The notes below the pieces were generated by a model. It was not told the DNA's origin. It ran no database searches and worked only from the letters and a program-made list of their open reading frames with translations. The position numbers were made by a program, and so were the translations under genes. A stretch of 64,000 nucleotides of DNA from Agrypnia vestita (Eukaryota > Arthropoda > Insecta > Trichoptera > Phryganeidae): positions 1 to 64,000 of the forward strand of contig JADDOH010011062.1 in assembly GCA_016648135.1 (NCBI GenBank), written 5' to 3'. The first letter of the stretch is position 1. Each line of letters begins with the position of its first letter. Shown in pieces: positions 52,924 through 63,025 of the stretch.

Positions 52924-54251
52924 TAGGGTTGCCACCTTTTTTTTGTGCAAATAAAGAACATTGGTTATTAAAGGTAGAAAAGAAAAGTACATTTTGTCAA
53001 AATAAAGTACTTTTTTATTTTGCTTAAAAACATATTTTTCATTACTTTTAGCAACTTTTAACAAATAATTATCATTACTAAACAACTGCACAGCGGGTTT
53101 GCGGTCTATATTATTTAAGTAAAAGTAAATAAGTCATTCATTTGCATCAGATTCAGAGACGCTTTGTTTCTTTCGTCTCGCCATTTGCTATTCATCACAG
53201 CAAAAGTCTATATAACCAATTAATCGTATTATAACTGCACTCAATCCGTCATACACAAAACAAACACGAATTTTTTAAAATGACTTTGACTATGTTCACA
53301 TTTGAGGTTAGGTTGCATTAAAAAACGAGCGTTTATGTGGCGATCGCCACGGGGTATATCGTCAATTATCGAACCTATTCGGCAACAATCGATAACGTCA
53401 TCGACCCCGGTAACTCTCTCGTTCCGTTTTACGCAAAAATTTCTACGATCACATTTTTTTGCATGTTATAAGTAAAATGAATCCCATATCATTTATTTAT
53501 TTATTCATACGCCAATCGGCTATACACATTGATTTTACAAAAATAATAAACTTAAATGAATGGATTAGGAAAATTGCACATATATAAAAAAAACAATACT
53601 AGCATAGTAACAACATGGTATAATCATATAGGGTTGAGGGTAATTTTAATACTGTGATAACAATCTTTTTGCCGCTGATGAGAATGAGACGTATGATTCA
53701 TCGAAGAAGTTGATATCAACACAGTGGCTATTCACCAGATTGGCAATCCTATTTCTTGGGCCATTGTACACGTAACTTTTTGTGGATTTAGTGGTTTCTA
53801 ACAATCTACGCACTCTTAGATCCGGCCTAGCAGTGATAATGCCAAATTGTTCCAGGATCTCGGGCGAGTCTATCTGTCCGTTGACAGATTTGTAGAAGAA
53901 GGTCAGATCAGACAATTGTCTTCGAGTGATTAGTTTGCTGATTCTAAATCTGTTATATACGGTCTCAATATCTCCTGGTGATCGTGTACGATAGGCGATG
54001 CATTTACATAGTTTGCGTTGTATTCTTTCGAGCTGTTTGATTAGTTTATTGGTATACGGCGACCAAATGACAGAACAGTATTCTAAAATCGGTCTCACAA
54101 GACTGTCGAATAGTCGTACCAGCGTGTAGACATTGCTGAAGTCATATGAAATAAAGTATTTTCGCGTAGTTTATTGTTCTCATAAAGTATAGAGTATAAT
54201 TACCCGAAATAACGCACAATACTTTATAATAAAGTACGGGTGGCAACCCTA
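52924..54251. mobile_element. hAT element with perfect 8-bp duplication
   Basis: The ends TAGGGTTGCCACC and GGTGGCAACCCTA; the flanks are GACACAGT (52916-52923) and GACACAGT (54252-54259), identical. AATAAAGTAC-type words repeat inside both ends. Near 53140-53190 the minus strand has MARRKKQSVSESDANE, which could be the start of a lost transposase. A LINE (next entry) sits inside it, so the original element was about 0.7 kb. Confidence 0.92.
53485..54130 (-). pseudogene. Jockey/CR1-like LINE inserted in the hAT element
   Basis: The minus-strand open frame of 150 codons (53646-54098): MRPILEYCSVIWSPYTNKLI, RIQRKLCKCIAYRTR, RRQLSDLTFFYKSVNGQID, then a run to NLVNSHCVDINFFDESYVSF. The 3' UTR and an AAATAAATAAATGAT tail end at about 53487. 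No frameshift in this piece; 5'-truncated by the insertion process, so RT motifs are absent. Confidence 0.88.
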
Positions 54252-54429
54252 GACACAGTTGGGCGAGGCAACTCCAGAAACTGTGTGAGGAAAGGATGGG
54301 ACTACAGTGGACGGAGGCCGCACAATCAGCGCGAGACAGGGACGAATGGAGGCGCCTTGTCGATGCAGCGTGTCCCCGTCCCGAATAGGACAAGGGGAAG
54401 GAGATGATGATGATGATTATCATAACCAT

Positions 54430-54950
54430 TATTGAAACATGTAGATTATTCAATACATAGTAGGTAGTTCAATTTTTAAAAATATTCATTCAAAAAATTG
54501 GGCCGAGTTATAGGAATTTGAAGGTGGCATGGTAATTATTATTTTGCATTTTTAACTCCTTTTTTATAGTAGGCATATATATATTTTTAAATATTTTTAT
54601 ATGTATGTTCTGAGAACACAATTGCTGGATTTTGTCCAAAGTGGTATAATTATTAAATAAGATAAAGTATCGAAGAAAAATATTAAAAAGTCTCTATATA
54701 AATTTTATAAATCTCATTATTTAAAATTTATATTAATTTTAAATTTCCGCTCTGGCTTTAAAATCAGATACAAAAACATTATTTTGAATTTCGTCTATTG
54801 GAGAGTGGCGCTTTTTCTTTTAGTACCCTCGTATTATATTCAATCACCTTCAGCAATACATGTACGTGATTTATATATTTATTTTTAACGAAATAACAGG
54901 CCATTATATAAAAAAAAATCGAAAGAAGTTTTTTTTTTTAAAAAATTACT
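54430..54950. other. AT-rich spacer
   Basis: Begins with a trace of the GAAACATGTAGATTATTCAA end of the hairpin-motif repeat (54435 on), with no CTGANGA upstream. Otherwise nothing recognised. Confidence 0.4.
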
Positions 54951-54956
54951 ATAAAG

Positions 54957-55082
54957 AATTTACGGACGGACGGATGGACAGACATAAAACGAAATTTTTA
55001 TAATATTCTGCGAGATATACGATTTTTTTCAAATATATCCTAATTATAATAATTTCGTTGTCTGTCCGTCCATCCGTCGGTA
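54957..55082. repeat. Inverted repeat of GACGGACGGATGGACAGAC
   Basis: TTTACGGACGGACGGATGGA ... ACGAAATTTTTAT (54959-55002) pairs with ATAATTTCGTTGTCTGTCCG TCCATCCGTC (55052-55079). The right arm is the 5' part of the Helitron-like copy that follows, so the left arm is an inverted second start. Confidence 0.65.
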
Positions 55083-55200
55083 GTAACTTCGTGTAACGTC
55101 CGTAACTTCTATATACTTAATACCTATATTTTTTTTCTTTTACTTATTCTTTAGGAACCGACGTGTAAAAGTACCGTCATTTTTGAAGGGTTACAGCTAG
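55038..55200 (+). mobile_element. Helitron-like element, shortest copy
   Basis: Preceded by A, starts TCCTAATTATAATAATTTCG; ends with the hairpin CCGTCATTTTTGAAGG (one mismatch), GTTACAG, CTAG, then T. 163 bases. It contains GTAACTTCGTGTAACG and TTATTCTTTAGGAACCGACG, shared with 34324-34579. Confidence 0.7.
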
Positions 55201-55784
55201 TGCTTAAATAAAAGTCGTACTCTTGATCTTACTGCACGCCCCTGCGGTAAACATATATTTTTTTAAATTTACGAAAAAGCAATTGTAAAATAATCAAGGT
55301 ATTTAAATTGATATATCCATATTAAAGTACAATTTTTTAATCCGAGCAAACGACCGCTTAGTGTGCTCGACACGCTTCATCGGTTTGATTGTACGCTCAA
55401 TATGACGTCACGATACCAGCTGACTGCAAACCAGCCGGAATATTTAGTGTCGCAAAGATACCAAAAAAATATTTTATTATTTTATTTTGTTGTGTCATTT
55501 GCTGGCATGCCCTAAAAACAAAATGCAACGACTGAACAAACTGAAAAGTAATATAATGCAAAGACAAACTACCCAATTTACGCACCGTTACCCAGATAAC
55601 ATAGACTTGGCAAATGGAACCAACAAATAAGAACCTATTTGATCACATGTATGTTCTGAGAACACATTACTGGATTCTATCCACAGGGGGATGATTATTA
55701 AATGAAGTTAAATTATGAATTTTTTTATTTATATAAGAAACGTGTATGGAAGCATTTTTGTAGGATAGTCCAGGGCTTATGTAT
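55201..55784. other. Spacer with a stray hAT end
   Basis: TTACTGCACGCCCCTG (55232-55247) matches the right end of the hAT MITE at 13641-13874; no left end is found. The remainder is unrecognised. Confidence 0.45.
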
Positions 55785-56465
55785 TTATTTGTTTACGCCT
55801 ATTACAGGCTTTTACATAAAAAATTACATTAAATTAAAATAGTATATACTTTAAACAATATCAGGTGTAAGCAGTAAAATATATATAAATATAAAGTACA
55901 TGTATAAGCATCGAAAGCTATAAGCAGTGAAAGTATCAGGTATAAGCATTAAATTATGAGTATAAAAAATAAATATATAAATACAGAGCAAAAATATAAA
56001 TTATCATCACATGTATATATTAACAGTTGAAGTTAGTAATAAAGTAGTATTGTCTCTTTAAGTGTAAACTTTATTTTCACTAGATTGTCATTGAAAACGT
56101 CAACCATATAACCAGATTCATTGCCAGTTATTCTAATTCTGCTAATTACAGCATTTGACTGATAATTAGAACTGGAATTGTGGCAATGAAATGTGACAAT
56201 TTGTCGAGTTCTGTGTAAGGATGGGATATTATCATTCATACACGTACAAGGTCAGGGCTGTCCAACACATTATTTACAATTTTGTAAAGAAGAACTATAT
56301 CACAAATTTTTCTTCTATCATATAAGGTGAGTAATTTCAGTCTCTTCAATAGGTTATTGTATTCTATGTTTTGTGTTGGTATGCTTATCTTGTAGTTAAT
56401 GTATTTGAGAAATTTGCGTTGAACAGGCTCAATACTGTCTATATACCCATTATAATATGACATAT
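55785..56465 (-). pseudogene. Jockey/CR1-like LINE 3' end
   Basis: Two adjoining frames on the minus strand: 56236-56463 (RKFLKYINYKISIPTQNIEY, LLTLYDRRKICDIVLLYKIV) and 56033-56239 (RTRQIVTFHCHNSSSNYQSN, NESGYMVDVFNDNLVKIKF). A stop splits them. The 3' UTR has partial repeats of AAGTATCAGGTATAAGCA type and ends GGCGTAAACAAATAAATACA on the coding strand, the end also seen at 11797. Confidence 0.82.
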
Positions 56466-56489
56466 ATGAGCTAGCTCAAGTGATCACAC

Positions 56490-56810
56490 TCTACATTAAA
56501 AATATAGTGGTATCATTACCATCTGCGAAATCTATGTATATTTTTCATGAGAAGGACTACAGATGACTCTAGCATAGTCCCTTCAAATACATGAAAGGTT
56601 TTCCGATTTGAAACATGTACATATACACAACTTTAAAAAAAATGTTAACGTGTGGATGTTCTTACGATGGAATTGCTGAACGTTGCATCGTGTATAGTGA
56701 TCACTTAAGCCAGCTCATATAGGTCGTAAGCCCTGGGCCGTCCTTCAAAAATAATTCCGTACACATTTCTCGTAAATAGTTTCGTCTCTGTGAGACTTCT
56801 ATAATTAAGC
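56490..56810 (+). repeat. Dispersed repeat shared with 28.5-28.9 kb
   Basis: GTGGTATCATTACCATCTGC ... ATAGTCCCTTCAAATACATG and TTTCGTCTCTGTGAGACTTC match the 28-kb copy, with the second block now downstream of the first. GCTCATATAGGTCGTAAGCCC (first 20 bases) near 56715 resembles the reverse of 13160-13190 and 59285-59308. Confidence 0.55.
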
Positions 56811-56939
56811 TTAATTAACAATATAATTATTTGTAGAACAATTATTTCAATCTTAAACATTTACAAAAAAACTTTAAACAATTCTAAAATAATCTTGAAG
56901 TCTTAAATAAAACATATTTTTTTTTAAATCATCAATAAA
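56811..56939. other. AT-rich, nothing recognised
   Basis: Probably interior of the Helitron-like copy whose 3' end follows, but no 5' end was found. Confidence 0.3.
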
Positions 56940-56973
56940 AATAAAACAGTCATTTTTTACGGGTTATCGCTAG
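56940..56973 (+). mobile_element. Helitron-like 3' end only
   Basis: CAGTCATTTTTTACGGGTTA, TCG, CTAG, then T. The hairpin has decayed. A remnant of the family at 18660, 34324 and 55038. Confidence 0.5.
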
Positions 56974-57189
56974 TATAATAATAAAATAATCACTCTCGAG
57001 TTTAAGAATTTAGATGTTATTTAGTAATACTTATCACTATTTAAAAGAAAAAAAATTCTATGGAGAAGGTTCCTACTTTTTTTCAATGAATGGAAATGAA
57101 AATTTAGATAAAATGAAGATATCTCAAAAACTAACAAAATTAGAATTTTAAATTTCCTTTTTGCATTAATAATTTAATTCCGACCGGTG

Positions 57190-57260
57190 GAGTCGCGTGA
57201 CGTCATCTCTCGCACCCGGTGTACACAGCGGCTCGTGACGTCACGGGCGAGTTGGAGGTC
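57190..57260 (+). promoter_or_regulatory. Pair of CRE palindromes in a GC-rich patch
   Basis: TGACGTCA at 57198-57205 and 57236-57243, 38 bases apart, in GC-rich sequence within AT-rich surroundings. The window's other CRE pairs are in the repeats at 16.2 and 47.3 kb; whether this is a third, diverged copy is not clear from the flanks. Confidence 0.4.
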
Positions 57261-57644
57261 AAACATTCCGCGTTAAAATTCGGTAACTTTAATATTCTTT
57301 TTCTCCGTTATTTACGGACAGATTTCAACAATTTTTTCACGGGTTTATTAGTTTTGATCTATATTTTAATTGCACTACATTTAAGTGCAGTATTATCAAC
57401 ATGAAACCTATCCATTGTTAAAACACGTCAGGTATCAGCAAAAACATAGAGGCAACATGCTATCGTTGTAAGTTTCAAACATGAGCGAACCGGAATAATT
57501 GCCCGCGTACACTACCGGTATGCGAAAAAGGAACGAAATTACTTTTTGATAAATTTATAATTCTACATAGTACATTTTTTTTAATAACGTGGGACGCATT
57601 AACGCAGTAGATTAACATAAAATTAAGAAAAAAAAGCGAAATTA

Positions 57645-57800
57645 TCTAAATATAATAATTTCGATGTCTCTCTGTCCTGTAAGTCTTAACTTCCTAAAAA
57701 ACGAAATTATATGGCTGGAGAGAGACTCGAACCTCGAACGCAACGACTAACCGATGTATCCACCATCGCTTCACCGCGGCCCATCAAAAATATACTACAT
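57645..57800 (+). mobile_element. Helitron-like 5' part with tRNA-like module
   Basis: Preceded by A, starts TCTAAATATAATAATTTCGA and CTCTCTGTCCTGTAAG; then AACGAAATTATATGGCTGGA and, on the minus strand at 57718-57783, GGCCGCGGTGAAGCGATGGT ... GAGGTTCGAGTCTC (A and B box-like). The order matches 18660-19474. The 3' end was not found. Confidence 0.55.
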
Positions 57801-58369
57801 ATTTTAAGTGAATCTATACTTTTACTGGCATTTTAGTGAAATTATATTCAAGGTCATTTTTATCATATCCAAGCAGATTTTAACTGATATCTCACTAGTG
57901 AAATTATACTGGTTTCCAAACTGTCGTTAAAATTAAATCTAACAGATCATGATAGATGCCTCTCCGGATTGAGATTGACCTCCCAGAATAATAATTTAAG
58001 ATTTAAGTTATCGCATTCTTACTGCATTATTCATTTCTTCTGTGCATATCAACATTATATACCGGTATACCGGATATTATCGACCTAACCTAACCTTACC
58101 TAATCTTTGAGAAATGCGTGCATTCGTAGACAAAATATAGTTTCACCGATACTGCGCAGTGAATCTGTCAATTCATTTATTGACTAATAATGAATAATTA
58201 TTCGAATAAATATTTCCATATTTAGCTTTTTTAAATTTTGAGGTTAATTTTTGTCTCTGCTCTATTGATATGTTTAATTGTGAGATGTCAAATGTTACAC
58301 ATCATATGCGACTGCTGTAAGTAAGGCTAGCTCGTTTTTTTTTTATAGATAAAGTAATACATTTTAGTA
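57801..58369. other. AT-rich spacer, nothing recognised
   Basis: No shared repeats or protein-like frames were identified. Confidence 0.4.
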
Positions 58370-58990
58370 CTTCTTCTTCTTCATCAGCCTTCGTCTTTCC
58401 ACTGCTGGATATAGGCCTCTCCCATATTGTTCCATTTTTCCCTGTTGTTGGCTAATTGTAACCACTTCTTTCCCCCCACAGCGACAATATCATCGGCCCA
58501 TCTCTTTTGAGGTCGTCCGATGCCTCTTTTATTCTCCCGAGGTCTCCATTTCAGAACTCTGGGAGGCCATCTTGTAGTATCCTGTCTTGCAACGTTGCCA
58601 TTCTAGCTTCGCTACACGATCCATGATATCCATTACTCTAGTTCTGCGCCTAATTTCTTCGTTTCTAATTCTATCTCTTAAGCTTACTCCAAGCATGGCT
58701 CTCTCCATGGATCGTTGCGTGCATTTGAGCTATTTTACACATTCCTTTGTAAGGGCCATAGTCTCCAATCCATACGTCATCATTGGCAGTATGGATGATT
58801 CAAAGGCTTTTCTTTTTAGGCTAATTGGGATCTCTTTGTTCACGAAGATATGTTTGAGTATTCCAAAAGCAGCCCAGCTCATTCCTATTCGCGGCAGAAT
58901 TGCCAAGACGAATAGGATTTTAGTACGCACTCGTAATATTGTCGAGACTTGACTGACGACGAAGGCGATGAAGAATATGAAGTTTGCGTG
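58370..58990 (-). pseudogene. RTE-like LINE C-terminal region
   Basis: The minus strand reads RIGMSWAAFGILKHIFVNKE, ISLKRKAFESSILPMMTYGL ETMALTKECVK (58730-58930), then after frameshifts RTRWPPRVLKWRPRENK, RGIGRPQKRWADDIVAVGGK, QLANNREKWNNMGEAYIQQW and a GAAGAAGAAG tail at 58371-58385. The WADDI...GEAYIQQW ending is the typical RTE/BovB-type terminus. The plus-strand frame of 121 codons here is its antisense. Confidence 0.85.
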
Positions 58991-59309
58991 GGGCTTTTAA
59001 GCGGCCATCGGATCCGATAGTGCTAAGGTTCTTCATTATGGCAAAGATGAGAATGATTGTTTTCTCAGGTAGTAGGTACACAGCGCATGAGCGGCGCTGT
59101 AGGAGCGCTCGGCCGGTACGGAGCCCGCTGTTATTTTTATTCCATTCGAACCCGTTGCGAATATTTTGGCGGCAAGCCAGGACAAGATGGCCGCCGGCCC
59201 GAGCCGACCAGGGCAGCCACGGGCAGAAATTAAGGAATTAAATTTATTTATGAGAAAGTAGGTACGGAAGTTGGGCGTTCACAGGGCTTACGACCTATCG
59301 TACGGCTAG
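58991..59309. other. Spacer with a GC-rich patch
   Basis: 59080-59240 is GC-rich with AAGATGGCCGCC; an open frame of 85 codons (58984-59241) follows base composition. CACAGGGCTTACGACCTATC at 59280 resembles 13156-13178. No gene recognised. Confidence 0.35.
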
Positions 59310-59317
59310 CTTTACAA

Positions 59318-60663
59318 CAGTGGCGTGCAGCACACACAACCAAAAAAGCTGTGCATTAGTAAAGATTCTGGGAAACAAATATTAATTAAAAAATCCTTAT
59401 CTTAAGAAAAAGTTAATTTGAAATTCTAGCCGTAATTCGTCCCACGGCTATTGCTTGACTACAAGAACTTGGCGTGCGGCGAGTTTGGAACTAAAAAGCC
59501 CGCCCCGCCTGCACCCGGCGGAAACCCCTCGCCCTGTCATTCAGTACAATTTTGTATTTGCTCGGGAGCTGTGACATCTTGATTACCAATATACACTGAA
59601 TTATTATGTCCAAAACATCCTAAACAGTCCGGAATGGTGCAAGAACAATTGCCAATGAAGTATTAAAGTTTTGCGAAGCTGAAAAAGCAAATGATGGACC
59701 GATATTACCGTCTGACAGTTTGACAGATAGAACGGCCGCCATTACTGCTTGGTTTCTTTAGCGCTGCCCGACCAAATTTCTGTTAAAGGCTACGGCACCG
59801 GACATTCTGTACATTATGTATTGTGTAATAAATTTACACCCTGGCAACTTCTGTTACGCGACAGGGACGCCCTCCCTGGCACGCCAATTTATAGTGGTCG
59901 CATTCTAGAAGTTTTATTTCTGACGTTTCTATTTAACGTGACGTGTCTATTTTTTTTCGATTTAAAATTCTAGCCGTAATTCGTCCTACGGCTAGAAGTT
60001 TTATTTCCGACGTTACTGTACCTAACTTCATGTCACTTCTTAATTTATCTCATTTGTTTGCGCCCAACAAATTTGTTCCATAGGTCTAGTCAAGTCGAGA
60101 AAAAACTTGTCCTGAACTGTATAGACAAGTAAATTTTTCATGGAACAGCGTGTTTCTTCGAAAGGACCTATGCCAGGTGAGAACTACGCGCATGTCATTT
60201 GCAGAAATTATATTTTTTACAAATTCCACCCAAAATTTTTTGGGTGAATTATATTTGTCATTTCTATGGTGAATATAAATACCATCTATCATATCCAATG
60301 GTCATATCATAATGATTATTTACGACGACATTGCCATCAATCATAAAATGTTTGATTTATATTTGTGAAAAGAAACGTAGGTATATCTGAAATTAGTATT
60401 ATTCCCGATTTAATTATATATAAATCGTCTTCGATATTTATTTATATATTTATTTATTTAGAAAATCTTATTAACAATACTTTAATATTGCAGTTATTTT
60501 TGTGGATTGAAGCTACTCAAAATAGTTCATTATAAACAGTTAAAAAAATTCAAAATTTATATACCCTTATAAGTATATGTATGCGTACATATAATTTTTT
60601 TTTTAATATAGTTGTATAGTCGGTCACAGCATAACCTAAGTTTATACCAACTGCACGCCACTG
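59318..60663. mobile_element. hAT-like element, 1.35 kb
   Basis: The ends CAGTGGCGTGCAG and CTGCACGCCACTG are exact inverted repeats. The flanks CTTTACAA (59310-59317) and CTTTACAC (60664-60671) are an 8-bp duplication with one change. The interior has a duplicated block, ATTCTAGCCGTAATTCGTCC at 59420 and 59966, itself a small palindrome (CTAGCCGTA ... TACGGCTAG), and AGAAGTTTTATTTC at 59907 and 59995. A transposase-like scrap lies at 59630-59745. No complete transposase. Confidence 0.85.
59630..59757 (+). pseudogene. Possible transposase N-terminal scrap
   Basis: One frame reads GARTIANEVLKFCEAEKAND then GPILPSDSLTDRTAAITAWF before a stop. The ARTI...V...F...EK...GPILP order resembles the N-terminal helix-turn-helix of some insect IS630/pogo-related transposases, though from memory only. 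It lies inside the hAT-like element and may be a captured piece. Confidence 0.35.
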
Positions 60664-60689
60664 CTTTACACAATGTAACGTCCACCATT

Positions 60690-61065
60690 ACTTATTTTTT
60701 GCAAAAAGTTGAACTAACATTACAGTAACTTACATCGATTATGAAAAATTCATTTGTTTCAATACAACTCAAATATAATGATAAAAAGCTCGTAAAAAAA
60801 ATATTTTTTCAATTTTCGCGAGGTTTTCGTCACTTTATTCGACTTGTGTTAATGTGAATAAATTTTTCGTAATCTATACAAGTTACTGTAATGACAGTTC
60901 AACTTTTTGCACAAAATAAATCGGAAACGTTGAAAAAAAATGCAAACTTTGATATTGCATATCTCCATAACTATTGATTTTATTTAGGTCATGGTCATCA
61001 TTTTAGACTCACAACATGTGCAGGCCAAGTTTCTGCTGCTAGCTCCGGTGCACCCCGCATAATGT
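60690..61065. mobile_element. Foldback element, right part
   Basis: Starts CTTATTTTTTGCAAAAAGTT and ends TGCTGCTAGCTCCGGTGCAC CCCGCAT, like the 43.6-kb palindrome. Most of both arms is present (loop near 60800) but the outer part of the left arm is cut off at the hAT flank (60671). Confidence 0.75.
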
Positions 61066-61343
61066 GTTCAAAATAATGAACTAGCGCCCGTGTCTGAGTT
61101 CGCCCCTGGCGTTAACTTCCTCCATGAGCTCACCAGGAGAGGTGGACCTGCCTCTGGCCGACTGCAGCACTTTCCAAATCCGTTCAGGAACAACACCATT
61201 TTGTTCAAACAAATCAAAACCGTCCGTTCTCACTGCACTCACAAATGTAGCTTAAAACATTCAAATATACGTCAAATACTGTCACAAATCGATGATCTTG
61301 GCATCGAGTTTGATGAAAAACTTAACCATTAATAAAATTATTA

Positions 61344-62444
61344 TTAAGGCGGTCGTCCAGCAGATTGAGCAAATTTCACAATTTTTCTCATATCTTCTCT
61401 TGCATTTTTTATCACATTTTTGTACTGAAATATCTCATTTTAAAATTTATTCATCGGGATACCTATATTTTAAATAGGGATATCTAATTAAAATAAAACA
61501 AACTAAATTATTTAATTGATTAATAAATTACCAAACCTTAGATGTTTTAAAAATGAAGACAATTTCTCCAATTTGTGAGCCTTTTATGACTGAATGGCTC
61601 GAGAGATGTCTTTTTTGTTCAATAATATTACAGTATTAAAGTATTAAAGGAAACAATTATCTTATTTATTTATTTATTATCAATTTATGTTTTAAAAAAT
61701 ACTGTTTTTTAGAAATATTATATTTTTTATTGGGGTTTTTTCAGCTCTTTTTACATGATTGACAACTTTTTTTCTTCAATAGTAAAATAATTGTTATTAT
61801 AGTTTTATAATAGAAACAAAAAAAAAAATCAAAATCTTTGTCGATATTCCCGATTTTAGATATTTAATCAAGACGCAACGTATTTATGACACAATACGCA
61901 GTGCCTCGATAAAATAGCTAAAATCTGAAATCGAGAATAAGTTTTTGATTTTTTTTTGTATTAATTTGAAAAAAATAATGTCTATTTCTTTAATTTATTA
62001 AAGAAACAAAGTTATCAACTATCTAAAAAGGATTGATAAAATACACGAAAAATAAAAAATTATAAAAAAACAGTGTTTTTCAAAACACAAATTGCATGTA
62101 AACAATCTAACAGATTTTGCAATAATTTTAATAAATTTAAGATAATCGTTTACTTTATAATATTATTTAATAAAGAAGACATTTCAAGAGCCATTCAGTC
62201 ATAAGAGGCCCACAAATTGGAGCAATTTTGTTCATTTTTAAAACATCGAAGGTTTGGTATTTTATTTATCAATTATATAATTTAGTTTGTGTTATTTTAA
62301 TAAAATATCCGTATTTAAAATACACGTAACCTGATGAATAAATTTTAAAATAAGATATTTCCGCACAAAAAGTGATAAAAAACGCAAGAGAAGATGTGAG
62401 AAAAAATGGAGAAATTTGCTCAATCTGCTGGACGATCGCCTTAA
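61344..62444. mobile_element. 1.1-kb foldback element flanked by TTAA
   Basis: The left arm begins GGCGGTCGTCCAGCAGATTG after TTAA (61344-61347); the right arm, read inward, begins GGCGATCGTCCAGCAGATTG after TTAA (62441-62444). The arms of about 520 bases match to the centre near 61880-61930 (TATTCCCGATTTTAGATATT facing CTAAAATCTGAAATCGAGAA), perhaps 80 to 85 percent by eye. TTAA is the piggyBac target, but the ends do not start with the usual CCC, so the superfamily is open. The open frames at 61292 and 62292 are the two arms. Confidence 0.85.
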
Positions 62445-62731
62445 AGCTTCGACATGTGTCGGTTTTGTGTCAAGAACGATGAAGGATTTCAAGTTCTTTG
62501 AAAATCTCTCATACGGCTTTCACGGTTGAATCCAGGACGTTCAACTTTAAAAAAAAATTACTACGAACTTATAAATTTTGAAACAATTATGAAAAATATT
62601 AAAGAAAAAACATTATTATTGAAACAAATTTTTATTAATCGACAATCAACGGATCTCCATTCTATCTATAAAATGCGGATTGCTTTAAAAATGGAATAAA
62701 AATGTTATTCAATAAAAATGTTAATCAAGAG

Positions 62732-62911
62732 TAGCTTGTTGGTCTTGTGGTTAGGACACTAGCCTCGTGATCCGAAGGTCGCGTGTCGAATCTCACTCCA
62801 AACCAGCAAATTAGTCCTATTTTTATAACCCAAACGTTTAGCTTAGTTCGAAAATAGCAAGAATATTGATGTGACACGTATTCCGTGTTCGCATCTCTAT
62901 TAAAAAAAAAT
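62732..62911 (+). repeat. tRNA-derived SINE, family 2, copy 2
   Basis: TAGCTTGTTGGTCTTGTGGT (A box) and GTGTCGAATCTCACTCC (B box), then AAACCAGCAAATTAGTCCTA, AACGTTTAGCTTAGTTCGAA and GACACGTATTCCGTGTTCGC ATCTCTATT followed by A9. Closely similar to 33791-33987. Confidence 0.88.
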
Positions 62912-62954
62912 CAGTTACTACATATAAGGTCGAAAATTTTTCGTCAACTTACCA

Positions 62955-63025
62955 GACTGCCGTGGCGAAATTCGATAACGCGCCATCCCCAGATGGAGGT
63001 CCGTTGGTTCGAATCCCGGTAGCAG
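62955..63025 (+). other. tRNA-like sequence
   Basis: CTGCCGTGGCGAAATTCGAT, CCATCCCCAGATGG (anticodon-arm-like but with a loop too short), GGTTCGAATCCCGG (perfect B box), and an end that pairs only in part with the start. About 69 bases. Probably a SINE head or tRNA pseudogene; a functional tRNA is unlikely. Confidence 0.4.

Larger units (their letters stand above)
52882..54420 (+). pseudogene. LINE tail split by a hAT element
   Basis: The two pieces 52882-52923 and 54252-54420 join in frame if the element between them and one copy of GACACAGT are taken out: the codons then run GRCPVGRPRHSWARQL and on through KLCEERMGLQWTEAA, SARDRDEWRRLVDAACPRP and a stop, followed by a GATGATGATGAT tail at 54400-54418. 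This is the basic GRP...W...W end of an RTE-like LINE. Confidence 0.85.

Noticed and set aside
58587..58952. 121-codon plus-strand open frame
   Set aside because: Antisense of the RTE-like LINE at 58370-58990, whose own frames show the conserved WADDI and GEAYIQQW blocks.
61292..61477. 61-codon open frame, with a look-alike at 62292-62492
   Set aside because: The two frames are the same arm of the palindrome read from each side, not related genes.
62955..63025. Functional tRNA gene
   Set aside because: The anticodon-like loop is too short and the acceptor strands pair poorly; called tRNA-like only.
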